Below, piece by piece: positions 1-9,959 of a DNA stretch of 64,000 nt. A model generated the notes under the pieces. That model was not told the origin of the DNA. It saw only the letters and a program-made list of their open reading frames with translations, and did not search any database. The DNA comes from JAIVGV01 sp036389335 (GTDB lineage: Bacteria; Acidobacteriota; Blastocatellia; Pyrinomonadales; Pyrinomonadaceae), in contig DASVQC010000098.1 of NCBI GenBank assembly GCA_036389335.1, forward strand, positions 62,001 to 126,000. Reading direction: 5' to 3'. Position numbers and translations under genes: made by a program. Each line of letters starts with the position of its first letter. Within the stretch, counting starts at the first letter, position 1.

Positions 1-1027
1 CCTGGAACGCGGGGCCCTCCGTGACGAGCGAGAGGCCGCTCATGTCGTACTCGAAAGGGGCGTCGAACTGCTTGTTCGGTTCGAGGATCACGCGGCTGCG
101 CGAGTAGTCGAAGATGACCCGGAAGCGGCGCAGGATGGCGCTGCCGATGTTGCCCGCCTTGTCCGCGCGACCGAACGTGCCCGCGGGCGGGAAGGCCGTC
201 ACGGGCCGCTCGACGCTGAAGCCGCCGAGGCGCAGGCGCGAGGCGCGCCCGAGCGGGAGGACGACCTCGCCGCCGACCCCGCGACCGTAAGTTTTCAACG
301 TCTGCGGGACGGCGTCGCGGAGCTTGTGCTCTTCGACGAAGGAGGGGAGCAGGATGAGCGCGAGGTTCGAGCCCGCGTCGATGACGAACTCGCCCTCGAC
401 CGGCTCCCGCCCGGGCAGCTCCACCTTCGCGCGCACGTAGGGGTGGTTGTCGTAGAAGCTCAGGGGGAGGCTCTCGCCGCGCCCCGCGTACTCGAACGTG
501 GCGGGCTCGTAGAGGCTGATCTCGCTCGCGTCGTAGTCGATCTCGACGACGTAGCGGCGGAAGAACTCCGCGCCGAGGATGCCGTCCATGGCCCGCCCCG
601 TCGAGTTCTCCAGCGGGGTCAGCGTGAGGGCGGCGATGCTCAGGTCTCTGAGCGGCGCGCCGCCCACGTCGAAGTTGACGCCGCTCAGCCGCAGGCTCTC
701 GACGCGCCCGCCCGCGCCCGTCGCCACGCCGCCGCCGTCGGTCTTCAGGTTCAGCGACTGCATGACGGGCGTGTTGATGATCGAGTTGTACGCGCCGGTG
801 TCGAGCGCGAACCAGAGCAGCCGCGAGGTGTTGACGCGGAGCTGCAGATAGATCGAGTTGCCGTTCAGCTCGAAGGGGATGCGCGTGATCCTCCGCGCGC
901 GGGGCCGGGCCTCCGCCGCGGCTTGCGGGGCGGGCGCGGCGGGCGCGACGGGCGAGCCCGCGCCGGGGGGCGGGAACAGGCACGCGAGCAGCATCGCGGC
1001 GCGGGCGTGGCGTGTGATCGTTAACAT
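1..1027 (-). CDS. Retropepsin-like aspartyl protease (C-terminus beyond window)
   Basis: Partial gene; the C-terminus runs off the left edge. Reading the minus strand from ATG at 1027 gives an N-terminal hydrophobic segment (MLLACLFPPPGAG), so the protein is probably exported. Two retropepsin-like lobes follow. The first has the motif ALDTGAYNS with catalytic Asp near residue 76; the second has VIDAGSN near residue 217, where Thr of the usual DTG is Ala. Conserved glycine motifs of the family (DGILGAEFF, GNIGSAILRRF) follow each lobe. In bacteria such two-lobe proteins often end in a PDZ domain, which would lie outside the window. It is transcribed in the same direction as the lipoprotein gene 49 bases upstream. 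The family assignment is sound; substrate is unknown. Confidence 0.85.
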   Translation of the reverse strand, partial: MLTITRHARAAMLLACLFPPPGAGSPVAPAAPAPQAAAEARPRARRITRIPFELNGNSIYLQLRVNTSRLLWFALDTGAYNSIINTPVMQSLNLKTDGGGVATGAGGRVESLRLSGVNFDVGGAPLRDLSIAALTLTPLENSTGRAMDGILGAEFFRRYVVEIDYDASEISLYEPATFEYAGRGESLPLSFYDNHPYVRAKVELPGREPVEGEFVIDAGSNLALILLPSFVEEHKLRDAVPQTLKTYGRGVGGEVVLPLGRASRLRLGGFSVERPVTAFPPAGTFGRADKAGNIGSAILRRFRVIFDYSRSRVILEPNKQFDAPFEYDMSGLSLVTEGPAFQ

Positions 1028-1076
1028 GATCGTGTCGGCGGCGCGACCGGCGCGCGCGCGCCGGGGCGCGTCGGCC

Positions 1077-1790
1077 TCACTTGACGGGCGGCTCGATCTT
1101 GATGTCCGAGTTGTAGTCCGAGACGGTCATCTCGGTCTTCGTCTTGACGCCGCCGAACTCGCCCTCGGACTCGCTCTTGCGCGGCAGCCCGTCGGCGACG
1201 GCGACCCACGTCTTGGCGTGGGACTTCATCTTCATGCCCATGGCGTTGTTGATCGTGTACTCGTAGACGAGCATCGGCGCGCCGTCGAGCGTGTCGGCCC
1301 CGGCGAACTTCATGTCCGAGGTCTTCGCCAGCTCTTCCATGAACTTCGGATCGCGGACGGCGCTGATCATCTGGCTCATGTCCACGGGGAAGCGCCGCCA
1401 CGCGCCGCCGTTCATCTTCATGAAGCTGTCCTTGCCGATGATGACGTATTCGAGCGAGCTGTCGCGCCCGCCCAGTTGCGAGTGCGTGGTCATGTGGTAG
1501 CGATCCGGGGCGACGTACTCGATGACCATCGCGCTCGTCGTCCCGTTCGAGGCGGTGTTCTTGACGTTGGCGCGGTACGACTTGGCGTCGAGCTGTGCGC
1601 GCGTCGCCCGCGTCATCACGTCGAGCGGCTTGTCGCTCTCCGAGATGACGCCCGCGCTCTTGGCCGCGCCGCCGCCGCTCGGCGACACGCCCGCCGCCCC
1701 GCCCCCGCCCCCCGGCTTAGAGCTGCACGCCGCGGCGGCGAGCAGCAGCGCGCAGAGCGCGGCGACTTTAACCTTCATCTTCTGGTTCAT
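1077..1790 (-). CDS. Predicted lipoprotein, LolA/LppX-like fold
   Basis: 237 residues. It begins with a lipoprotein signal peptide: positively charged start, hydrophobic core and a lipobox LAAAAC with the lipidated Cys at about residue 22, followed by a Gly/Ser/Pro-rich linker. The mature part is rich in short beta-type segments (YRANVKNTASNGT, RYHMTTHSQ, LVYEYTINNAMG) typical of LolA/LppX-like lipid-binding half-barrels that share the pattern of repeatedly asking how a peptide or lipid is bound by a curved sheet. The fold is inferred from pattern only; no catalytic motif is visible. Downstream on the same strand is the aspartyl protease, so the pair may be co-transcribed. Confidence 0.75.
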   Translation of the reverse strand: MNQKMKVKVAALCALLLAAAACSSKPGGGGGAAGVSPSGGGAAKSAGVISESDKPLDVMTRATRAQLDAKSYRANVKNTASNGTTSAMVIEYVAPDRYHMTTHSQLGGRDSSLEYVIIGKDSFMKMNGGAWRRFPVDMSQMISAVRDPKFMEELAKTSDMKFAGADTLDGAPMLVYEYTINNAMGMKMKSHAKTWVAVADGLPRKSESEGEFGGVKTKTEMTVSDYNSDIKIEPPVK

Positions 1791-1808
1791 CCGGCTATAC
1801 CTTTCATA

Positions 1809-1842
1809 GAGCTATTAGCTGTTAGCTATTAGCTAACAGCTA
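1809..1842. repeat. Inverted repeat of family C (TTAGCT words)
   Basis: Short palindromic stretch made of the word AGCTGTTAGCTATT and its complement (gagctattagctgttagc then tattagctaacagcta). It lies in the 60-base gap between the hydantoinase stop and the lipoprotein start, both on the minus strand. Related words occur at 53278-53337 and 59003-59117. Confidence 0.7.
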
Positions 1843-1850
1843 CTCACGCT

Positions 1851-3230
<1,380 letters not shown>

Positions 3231-3242
3231 CAGAAGCTCCGT

Positions 3243-4178
3243 TTATTGCGCCTTATCGATCACCCAAGTTGCCAATCCGTATTCAACCGACCATTTCGCT
3301 ACATCAGCAGGTAGCAACAGCCTTACTTCATTACTACTGAGTTTTTGAGCAGCACTTTCTAAATCTTGAGAGGGAGTGTGAACTGCAAAATAGAAGCGAG
3401 CAAATCCCTTCATATTATTGGAGCAGGTTGTTTGGTAAGTTGTGAATGCGGCGAGATCAGCTTTAGATTTAACTTGCACGCCATAGCGTTCTGAAGTGAT
3501 CGGTGAAATTAAAACTAGATCATGAGTCTTCTGCGTCTTGCCGAGAGCACTCTCTCGTTTCCATCCGGCTTGTCTGAATATAAGATCGACTAGGAGTTCA
3601 AAATCTTTCCAATGCAAATGCTGGATTATTTTCTTTAGTTGTTGTTCAAATTTCCCCTTTGCTTTCACTGCCTCTTGAACGTTTGCTGGCTCAATGCCAT
3701 TAATCTTATTCAAGAGATATGCTGACTCACCGACCTCACAAATCGTCCCGCGAAAACCCTGCATACTTAACAGCTTTCCGCTGAGACGATTGAAGGACAA
3801 CGGATGATTTTCAATATCCGCATTTTTCCATCTGCCGAGCACATGGCGAATCTTTGTTTTGTCGGATAACAACTCGATTCTCTGCTCTGAGAAGCACCAC
3901 CACAAATGATCTCCGAAAAAAGTTACCCATAAAACTTCCGGGCTTGATGTGTAGAAGTGTGTGATTTGATTTTTGTGACTTGTCGCAACACCATCATCAC
4001 AGCCTTGCTCTTTCAAGATCGCCCACACTCGCTCCCATTCTCCTGCTTGGCACAGTTCATGAGGAATTTCCTGATAACCAAGCCGGAGAGTTTGATCGCG
4101 CTCGATGCAGTCCCTCTCCCACAAACCATTACTGCCAAGTTTGATGTATAGGGTTTTGCCTGCTTTTATTGGTTTCAT
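3243..4178 (-). CDS. Mrr-like restriction endonuclease-fold protein (AT-rich insert)
   Basis: 311 residues. The C-terminal 120 residues match the restriction-endonuclease (PD-(D/E)XK, Mrr_cat) pattern: HWKDFELLVDLIFRQAGW helix with an acidic residue, THDLVLISP with the catalytic Asp, then YGVQVKSKA giving Q-x-K. The N-terminal 190 residues are of unknown function and could recognise a target. Base composition is strikingly AT-rich (sample lines counted at 30-45% GC) against the GC-rich neighbours, which points to recent transfer. It sits with operon-like precision: 2 bases after the aminotransferase stop and 12 bases before hydA. Possibly a stand-alone defence or DNA-cleaving enzyme; activity is inferred. 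Confidence 0.75.
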   Translation of the reverse strand: MKPIKAGKTLYIKLGSNGLWERDCIERDQTLRLGYQEIPHELCQAGEWERVWAILKEQGCDDGVATSHKNQITHFYTSSPEVLWVTFFGDHLWWCFSEQRIELLSDKTKIRHVLGRWKNADIENHPLSFNRLSGKLLSMQGFRGTICEVGESAYLLNKINGIEPANVQEAVKAKGKFEQQLKKIIQHLHWKDFELLVDLIFRQAGWKRESALGKTQKTHDLVLISPITSERYGVQVKSKADLAAFTTYQTTCSNNMKGFARFYFAVHTPSQDLESAAQKLSSNEVRLLLPADVAKWSVEYGLATWVIDKAQ

Positions 4179-4180
4179 GT

Positions 4181-5506
4181 TTATAAGGCAGTGAAACCCG
4201 CGTCGAGCGCGTTAATCAGTTCGTCCACGTGATCCTTGGTCGAGTTGAGCATGAGCCCGGTGCGGATGACGTTGCCGTAGAGGCCGCCCTTGCCGATGAG
4301 GACGCCGCGGCGCTTGGTCTCCTCGAAAACTTTGAGCACGGCTTGCGGGTGCGGCTCTTTGGTCTCGCGGTCTTTGACGAGTTCGAGCCCCTGCATCAGG
4401 CCGAGCCCGCGCACGTCGCCGATACAAGCGTGCTTCTCTTTGAGTTCTTCGAGGCGCTGGCGGAGGTAGCCGCCGACCTCCGCGGCGTTGCGGCGCAGGT
4501 CTTCGTCTTCGATCACCTTGATGACGGCGAGCGCGGCGGCCATCGAGACGGGGTTGCCGCCGAAGGTCGAGAAGGTGAGTCCGGGGTACTTGTCGGCGAC
4601 TTCCGGCGTGGCGACGGTGATGCCGATGGGCACGCCGTTCCCCAAGCCCTTTGCGGAGGTGATGATGTCGGGCTCGACGTCCCAGTGCTCGATGCCGAAC
4701 CACTTGTCGCCGGTGCGGCCCCACCCGGTCTGCACCTCGTCGGCGATGAAGAGCCCTCCGTGCTTGCGCGCGATCTCGGCGGCGCGCTCGAAGTAGCCCG
4801 CGGGCGGGACGATGAAGCCGCCGACGCCGAGGATCGGCTCGGCCATGAAGGCCGCGATCTCTCCGGTCGTCGTCGTCATGATCAACTCTTCGATGTCTTC
4901 GGCGCAGGCGAGCCCGCAGTTCTCCGGGGAGAGCTTGAAGGGGCAGCGGTAGCAGTAGGGCGCGCGGGCGTGGACGATGCCGGGGATTTGCGCGGGCAGG
5001 GGCCGCCACGTGGAATGGCCCATCGTCGAGAGCGCGGTCGCCGAGCGGCCCGCGTAGCTGTGGCGCAGGACGACGATCTCGTGCCTGCCGGTGGCGGTCT
5101 TCGCCGCGTGGATGGCCGTGTCGTCGGCCTCCGTGCCGGAGTTCGTGAAGAAGGATTTCTTCAGGCGGCCCGGCGTGATCTGGTAGAGCTTCTCGGCCAG
5201 ATCGCTCTGCGGCTTGTTGGCGTAGAGCGTGGAGGTGTGCGAGATGGTGTTGACCTGATTGATGATCGCCTCGTTGACCTTCGGGTGCGCGTGGCCGACC
5301 GAGACGGTGAGCACGCCGCCGAAGCAGTCCAGATAACGGTTGCCCCGATCGTCCCAGACGTGGAAGCCCTCGCCGCGCACGAGCGCCAGCGGCTCCTGGT
5401 AGTACATCGCGACGGCGGGGAAGAGAAACTCTTTGTGCTTCTCGACGATCTCCGATCCGGTCGGCTTCGTCTCGTCGGCCCTCAGTTGCGGTTCGGCTGT
5501 GCTCAT
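4181..5506 (-). CDS. Class III PLP-dependent aminotransferase
   Basis: 441 residues from the ATG at 5506, chosen over an upstream ATG at 5539 because AAAGGA lies just before it. Fold-type I, class III transaminase: FTNSGTEADD binds the cofactor phosphate, IADEVQTGWGRTG holds the Asp that contacts the pyridine nitrogen, and the Schiff-base Lys is in SAKGLGNG. A Cys-containing stretch (YCYRCPFKL, CGLACAED) resembles the subgroup annotated as alanine-glyoxylate or aspartate aminotransferase family. Likely moves an amino group from an omega- or beta-amino acid to pyruvate or glyoxylate. Context with hydA suggests beta-alanine or a related amine as donor; this is inference. Confidence 0.9.
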   Translation of the reverse strand: MSTAEPQLRADETKPTGSEIVEKHKEFLFPAVAMYYQEPLALVRGEGFHVWDDRGNRYLDCFGGVLTVSVGHAHPKVNEAIINQVNTISHTSTLYANKPQSDLAEKLYQITPGRLKKSFFTNSGTEADDTAIHAAKTATGRHEIVVLRHSYAGRSATALSTMGHSTWRPLPAQIPGIVHARAPYCYRCPFKLSPENCGLACAEDIEELIMTTTTGEIAAFMAEPILGVGGFIVPPAGYFERAAEIARKHGGLFIADEVQTGWGRTGDKWFGIEHWDVEPDIITSAKGLGNGVPIGITVATPEVADKYPGLTFSTFGGNPVSMAAALAVIKVIEDEDLRRNAAEVGGYLRQRLEELKEKHACIGDVRGLGLMQGLELVKDRETKEPHPQAVLKVFEETKRRGVLIGKGGLYGNVIRTGLMLNSTKDHVDELINALDAGFTAL

Positions 5507-5539
5507 GTTCTTTTCCTTTGCAGTGTTGAAGATGGTCAA

Positions 5540-5884
5540 CTAATGATCGCCCTGAGCGCCCGTTGAAGCTCGGCTCGATCCGCCTGCACAAGCTGCCCGA
5601 GCTGTCGCAGCAGGAGGCGTCGGTTCGACGGTGGTCAGCACGGGCTTAATGACGGAAGCCTTCAGCAGTCCCGCCTTCTGCCACTCGCCGACCGCCACTT
5701 CACCGAAGTCCGGCGTGCTTCTGATCTGGCTCGTGATCGTCATCAAGATCAAGTCGGGGCGGCTGGCGTTGTAAGAAGTGGAGCTGACGACGACCGCCGG
5801 GCGCTTCTTCGTCCCGCTCTGATCCGTAAACCGGAACGGGACGAGGACGACATCGCCAAACTCATAGCTGATCGTAGGCCGCAT
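5540..5884 (-). CDS. MazF/PemK-family toxin, C-terminus frameshifted
   Basis: As it reads, 114 residues. The first 85 match MazF/PemK mRNA interferases: YEFGDVVLVPFRFTDQSGTKKRPAVVVSS at the start, then the central strands and LKASVIKPVLTTVE. After TTVE the frame gives a Pro/Ala-rich nonsense tail. Shifting by one base near 5622-5624 restores the usual ending (RRLLLRQLGQL then ADRAELQRALRAIIS) with a stop at 5536-5538. So either there is one extra base here or the toxin has a real frameshift. It overlaps the antitoxin gene by 23 bases, the typical layout of a translationally coupled toxin-antitoxin pair. Toxicity of the shifted form is uncertain because the last helix is lost. Confidence 0.8.
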   Translation of the reverse strand: MRPTISYEFGDVVLVPFRFTDQSGTKKRPAVVVSSTSYNASRPDLILMTITSQIRSTPDFGEVAVGEWQKAGLLKASVIKPVLTTVEPTPPAATARAACAGGSSRASTGAQGDH

Positions 5885-6053
5885 CTTCTTCGTTATCCCA
5901 CACCCGGCGGAAAGACTCTTCGGATAATTTGGCGGCGGCGTGCGCGAGACTCCGGTCGGCGCGCCGGGCGATGAAGTCCACGAAGTCTTCGACCTCCGCG
6001 ATACGCTCCGGCGGCAAGTTGCTAATCTTCTCGATCAGTTCCTCGTGAATCAT
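5862..6053 (-). CDS. Antitoxin of a MazF-type toxin-antitoxin pair
   Basis: 63 residues, acidic, helical: MIHEELIEKISNLPPERIAE then EVEDFVDFIARR. This start resembles small antitoxins of the DUF2281-like type, in which an LPPE...EVEDFVDF helix is conserved. The C-terminal part (SFRRVWDNEEDAAYDQL) is the probable toxin-neutralising tail. The stop lies inside the start of the MazF-type gene (23-base overlap), so the two are coupled. The locus interrupts the catabolic gene run, being placed between the zinc-ribbon protein and the aminotransferase. Likely autoregulated as other such pairs; no operator was identified. Confidence 0.75.
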   Translation of the reverse strand: MIHEELIEKISNLPPERIAEVEDFVDFIARRADRSLAHAAAKLSEESFRRVWDNEEDAAYDQL

Positions 6054-6114
6054 TCGCTCGCCCTCGCTTCACAACATTAAATCACACGAGATTGACGAAG
6101 GTCGCCCTTTCGCT

Positions 6115-6708
6115 TCACGACGCGGTTTTAGCGCCGGCGGCCCTGGCCTTGTAAGCCTTGCTATCGTTCTTCAGCTTCCGGAAGATGATGTACGCGCCCC
6201 ACGCGATGCAGGCGAGCATGGCGAGGGCGGCATAGCCGCCGCCGAGCGTGCGGTTGACGAGCGTGTTGTTCAGAGAGCCCCAGACGATGGGGAACAGGCC
6301 GACGAAGACCAGCGCGTAGACGCGCAGGACGCGCGCGGGCGAGAGGCGGCCCTTGGCGAGGATGTTGAAGTAAGACTGCTGCTGGCCGTGGCCCCTCTCC
6401 TGCCGCGTCGGCTCGATGACGTAGGCCGCGAGCGGGACGACGGGCAGGCCGAAGACGATCACCCAGCGCGTCGCCTCCCACGTCCCGTCCGGCAGCTCGC
6501 GGTAGTCGAGCAGCGTCGTGCCGCAGCCGTTGAAAGATTTGAACGAGGGCGCGGTCAACTCCCGCATCCGCCCGGTCAGCTTCTTCAGCTCGTCGAGGTT
6601 CTGCTGGAGCAGGGCGGAGGCGAGCGGCTCGCCGCACCGCGCGCACTTCGAGTCGGCGGCGGCGGCGGGGTTGACGAAGGCGCATTCGGGGCAGGCGACG
6701 GTTTTCAT
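6115..6708 (-). CDS. Zinc-ribbon membrane protein of unknown function
   Basis: 197 residues. It opens with a zinc ribbon: CPEC at residues 5-8 and CARC at about 22-25. A soluble stretch follows (residues 30-130), including GCGTTLLDYRELPDGTWEATRW and a first hydrophobic piece WVIVFGLPVVPLAAYVI. Two membrane segments sit near the C-terminus (VLRVYALVFVGLFPIVW and GYAALAMLACIAWGAYIIF), ending in a basic tail. The ribbon would therefore be cytoplasmic. I do not recognise a characterised family. It follows the aldehyde dehydrogenase gene by 26 bases on the same strand and may be co-transcribed, but a shared function is not evident. Confidence 0.7.
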   Translation of the reverse strand: MKTVACPECAFVNPAAAADSKCARCGEPLASALLQQNLDELKKLTGRMRELTAPSFKSFNGCGTTLLDYRELPDGTWEATRWVIVFGLPVVPLAAYVIEPTRQERGHGQQQSYFNILAKGRLSPARVLRVYALVFVGLFPIVWGSLNNTLVNRTLGGGYAALAMLACIAWGAYIIFRKLKNDSKAYKARAAGAKTAS

Positions 6709-6734
6709 CTCGGTCGGCTCGTTCGGGCGCGGGT

Positions 6735-8213
6735 TCAGTACAAGTTGCCTTCACGCTTGCGCCCGGTGTAATCGACGTAAACCACCTTCAGCTCGGTGTA
6801 GAAGTCCAGTGCGGTCGAGCCCTGCTCGCGCTCGCCGATGCCGGTGGCCTTCGAGCCGCCGAAGGGGATGTGCGCCTCCCCGCCGGTGGTGGGCGAGTTG
6901 ACGTGCGTCATGCCCGTCTCGATCTCTTCGACGAAGCGGAAGATGCGCGCCGCGTCGTTCGTGAAGATCGACGAAGACAGCCCGTACTCGCTGTCGTTCG
7001 CCACGCGCAGCGCCTCGTCGAAATCCGCGACGCGGATGACCGAGAGGACGGGGCCGAAAATCTCCTCGCGCGCGATCCGCATCTCCGGCGTCACGTTCGT
7101 GAAGACCGCCGGCTTGACGAAGTAGCCTTTGCGGAGGTTCGCGCCGTCGGCGGCGGCTCCGCCGCAGGCCAGCTCCGCGCCGTCCTCCCGCCCGGCGTCG
7201 ATGTAGCGCAGCACGGACTTGAACTGGTTGCTGTCGACGAGCGGCCCCACCTCCGTCTGCGGGTCGGCCCCGTCGCCGATCCGCAGGCTCCCGGCGCGCG
7301 CCACCATCCGCTCGACGAACTCGTCGGCGACCCCCTCGACGACGATGGCGCGGCTCGTCGCCGTGCAGCGCTGGCCCGTCGAGCCGAACGCGCCCTGCGC
7401 GGTCGATTCGACGGCGAGGCCCATGTCGGCGTCCTCCATGACGACGACCGGGTTCTTGCCGCCCATCTCGCACTGCACCTTCGCGCCGCGCCGCGAGCAC
7501 TGTTCGTAGAGCTTGAGCCCCACGCCGTTCGAGCCGGTGAAGGAGACGGCCCTCACCGCCGGGTGCCCCACGATCTCGTCGCCCGCCTCCGAGCCCGACC
7601 CGAGGACGAGATTCAGCACGCCCTTCGGGACGCCCGCCTCCTCGAAAAGCTCGGTCAGACGCACCGCCGTCGCGGGCGTGACGGTCGCGGGCTTGAAGAC
7701 CACGGCGTTGCCGGCGACGAGCGCGGGCGCGATCTTCCAGACCGGGATCGCGACGGGGAAGTTCCACGGCGTGACGCACGCGACGACGCCGTGCGGCTGC
7801 TTGATCGTGTAGGCGAAGTTCGCGGGCAGCTCCGACTGGATCGTCTCGCCGTTCATGCGCCTCGACTCGCCCGCGCAGAACTCGGCCACGTTGATGGCGC
7901 GCTGTATCTCGCCGCGCGACTCGGCGAGCGTCTTCCCCTCTTCCGCCGTCAGGAGCTTCGCCAGATTCTCGCGGTCGTCTTCGAGCAGGCGCGCGAAGCG
8001 CGCGACGATGCGCCCGCGCTGCGGCGCGGGCGTCGCGCGCCAGCCGCGGTACGCCCCCGCCGCCGACTCGACGGCGCGCCGCGCCTCCTCGCGCGTCGAG
8101 AGCCTGACGGTGCCGAGCACCTCGTCCGTGTTCGCGGGGTTGATGTTGGGCGCGGTCTTGTCGGAGGAAGACTCCCGCCACTCGCCGCCGACGTAGTTGC
8201 CGTAGACTCTCAT
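6735..8213 (-). CDS. NAD(P)-dependent aldehyde dehydrogenase
   Basis: 492 residues, normal family length. Cofactor and active-site motifs of the aldehyde dehydrogenase superfamily are present: VTPWNFPVAIPVWKIAPAL, FTGSNGVG, CEMGGKNPVVVMED with the general-base Glu, and GSTGQRCTATSR with the catalytic Cys. The C-terminus NSPTTGGEAHIPFGGSK resembles the alpha-ketoglutaric-semialdehyde dehydrogenase and succinate-semialdehyde group, so oxidation of a small acidic semialdehyde is plausible. It is the first gene of the minus-strand run and stands divergent to the acyl-CoA synthetase across a 198-base gap. With the aminotransferase it could convert the semialdehyde formed by transamination to a dicarboxylate; that link is inference. 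Confidence 0.93.
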   Translation of the reverse strand: MRVYGNYVGGEWRESSSDKTAPNINPANTDEVLGTVRLSTREEARRAVESAAGAYRGWRATPAPQRGRIVARFARLLEDDRENLAKLLTAEEGKTLAESRGEIQRAINVAEFCAGESRRMNGETIQSELPANFAYTIKQPHGVVACVTPWNFPVAIPVWKIAPALVAGNAVVFKPATVTPATAVRLTELFEEAGVPKGVLNLVLGSGSEAGDEIVGHPAVRAVSFTGSNGVGLKLYEQCSRRGAKVQCEMGGKNPVVVMEDADMGLAVESTAQGAFGSTGQRCTATSRAIVVEGVADEFVERMVARAGSLRIGDGADPQTEVGPLVDSNQFKSVLRYIDAGREDGAELACGGAAADGANLRKGYFVKPAVFTNVTPEMRIAREEIFGPVLSVIRVADFDEALRVANDSEYGLSSSIFTNDAARIFRFVEEIETGMTHVNSPTTGGEAHIPFGGSKATGIGEREQGSTALDFYTELKVVYVDYTGRKREGNLY

Positions 8214-8411
8214 AGAAACGATCAGGCGCGCCCGGCTCAGTCGTCCGAGGCTGCGCGTTGGGGAAATGGTCGGGTGCGGAAATTTGTAGAGACGGAAACG
8301 TTTCGTTAAGCTGTGTCGGCGTCCGCAGGGCGGCGGCGCGCCGCGCGCGCTTCACGTCGTTCGAATGCCGGAAATTTATACATCACAGCCCGCGGGCCTG
8401 CCAAATAGAAA

Positions 8412-9959
8412 ATGACCGACCCCAGCCGCGCCGAAAGCTTCCCGAACCTGCGACATCTGCTCGAAGCGCGCGCCGCCCACACGCCCGACAAAGTTTTCCT
8501 CGTCAACGAGCGGGACGCGCGCCGCTGGACTTACGGCGAGTTCGACGCCGCCGTGAACCGCGCCGCCAACATGCTCTCGGCGCGCGGCGTCGGGCGCGGC
8601 GACGTGGTCAGTCTGCTCCTGCCGAACGGCGCGGAGTACGTCATCGCCTACTTCGCCTGCTTCAAGCTCGGCGCGCTCGCCGGCCCCGTCAACTCGCTCC
8701 TCAAGCCCGAAGAGATCGCCTACGTCGTCGGCAACTCCGAGGCGCGCACGCTGCTCGCGCATTCCGAGTTCCGCGGGCCGGTCGGGGCGGCCCGCGGCTC
8801 TCTGCCGCTGCTCGAAGACGTGATCGAGTTCGACGACGAGGCGGCGACGCGAGAGTTCGGCGACGAGCCCGATCAGTCGTGGGCCCGAAGGGAACTCGGG
8901 CGCGACGACGACGCCATCATCATCTACACCTCCGGCACGACGGGTAAGCCCAAAGGGTGTCTGCTCACGCACGGCAACCTCATCGCCAACGCCCGGCAGA
9001 TCGCGTCGTGGCTGAAGTTCGGCGGGTCGGATCGCCTGCTCACGGTGATGCCGCTCTTCCACATGAACGCCGTCAGCGTCACCACGCTGAGCGCGCTCTA
9101 CGCGGGCGGCTCGACGGTCGTCGCCCCGCGCTTCTCCGCCACGCGCCACTGGCAGATCGTCTCGGACTACCGCGTCACGTCCTTCGGCTCGGTCGCCACG
9201 ATGCTCTCGATGCTCCTCGCGAAGTACCCGGCGGGCGTGCCCGCGGGGCTGCAGACGAGCCAGCTCCGCTTCGCGATGTGCGGCTCCGCGCCCGTGCCCG
9301 CCGAGGTGATGCGCCGCTTCGAGGAGACTTTTCATTGCCCGGTCGTAGAGGGCTACGGGCTCTCCGAGTCCACCTGCCGCTCGACCTTCAACCCGCCCGA
9401 CGAAAGACGCCGCGCCGGATCGTGCGGGCTGCCCATCGGCAACGAGATGAAGGTCTTCGACGAGGAGGACAGGGAGGTGGCCGACGGCGTGGCGGGCGAG
9501 ATCGTCATGCGCGGCGAAAACGTCTTCAAAGGCTACTTCAAGAACGACGAGGCGACCGCACGGGCCTTCCGCGGCGGCTGGTTCCACACGGGCGACGTGG
9601 GGCACAGAGACGCCGAAGGGTTCTTCTACATCGTCGACCGCAAGTCAGACATGATCATCCGCGGCGGCGAGAACATCTACCCGCGCGAGATCGACGAGCT
9701 GCTCTACGCGCACCCGGCGGTCGCCGCCGCCGCGACCGTCGGCGTGCCGGACGAACTCTACGGCGAGGAGGTCGCCGCCTTCGTCGTCTTGAAGGAGGGC
9801 GCGCGGGCGAGCGAGGGGGAGCTGATCGAGCACTGCCGCGCCCGCCTCGCCGACTACAAGTGCCCCAAGACGATCCGCTTCGTGGCCGACGTGCCGAAGG
9901 GGCCGACGGGCAAAGTCCTCAAGCGCGAGCTAGCGCGCCGCTTCAGTCCCGCGCCCTGA
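8412..9959 (+). CDS. Acyl-CoA synthetase (AMP-forming)
   Basis: 515 residues. ANL-superfamily ligase that activates a carboxylate with ATP to an acyl-adenylate and then forms the CoA thioester. Motifs in order: P-loop-like IIIYTSGTTGKPKG (about residue 175), VEGYGLSEST (A5-type), WFHTGDVGHRD with the ribose-binding Asp (A7), DRKSDMIIRGGENIYP hinge (A8) and the catalytic Lys in PTGKVLKREL (A10). Overall resemblance is to the CaiC/long-chain or medium-chain fatty acyl-CoA ligase group. It stands alone on the plus strand, divergent from the aldehyde dehydrogenase gene. Substrate is not predictable. An A/T-rich stretch (AAATTTATACATC) 35-45 bases upstream may hold the promoter. Confidence 0.92.
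   Translation: MTDPSRAESFPNLRHLLEARAAHTPDKVFLVNERDARRWTYGEFDAAVNRAANMLSARGVGRGDVVSLLLPNGAEYVIAYFACFKLGALAGPVNSLLKPEEIAYVVGNSEARTLLAHSEFRGPVGAARGSLPLLEDVIEFDDEAATREFGDEPDQSWARRELGRDDDAIIIYTSGTTGKPKGCLLTHGNLIANARQIASWLKFGGSDRLLTVMPLFHMNAVSVTTLSALYAGGSTVVAPRFSATRHWQIVSDYRVTSFGSVATMLSMLLAKYPAGVPAGLQTSQLRFAMCGSAPVPAEVMRRFEETFHCPVVEGYGLSESTCRSTFNPPDERRRAGSCGLPIGNEMKVFDEEDREVADGVAGEIVMRGENVFKGYFKNDEATARAFRGGWFHTGDVGHRDAEGFFYIVDRKSDMIIRGGENIYPREIDELLYAHPAVAAAATVGVPDELYGEEVAAFVVLKEGARASEGELIEHCRARLADYKCPKTIRFVADVPKGPTGKVLKRELARRFSPAP

Noticed and set aside
4229..5566. A 445-codon plus-strand frame opposite the aminotransferase
   Set aside because: No motif, and the opposite strand carries all PLP-enzyme motifs.
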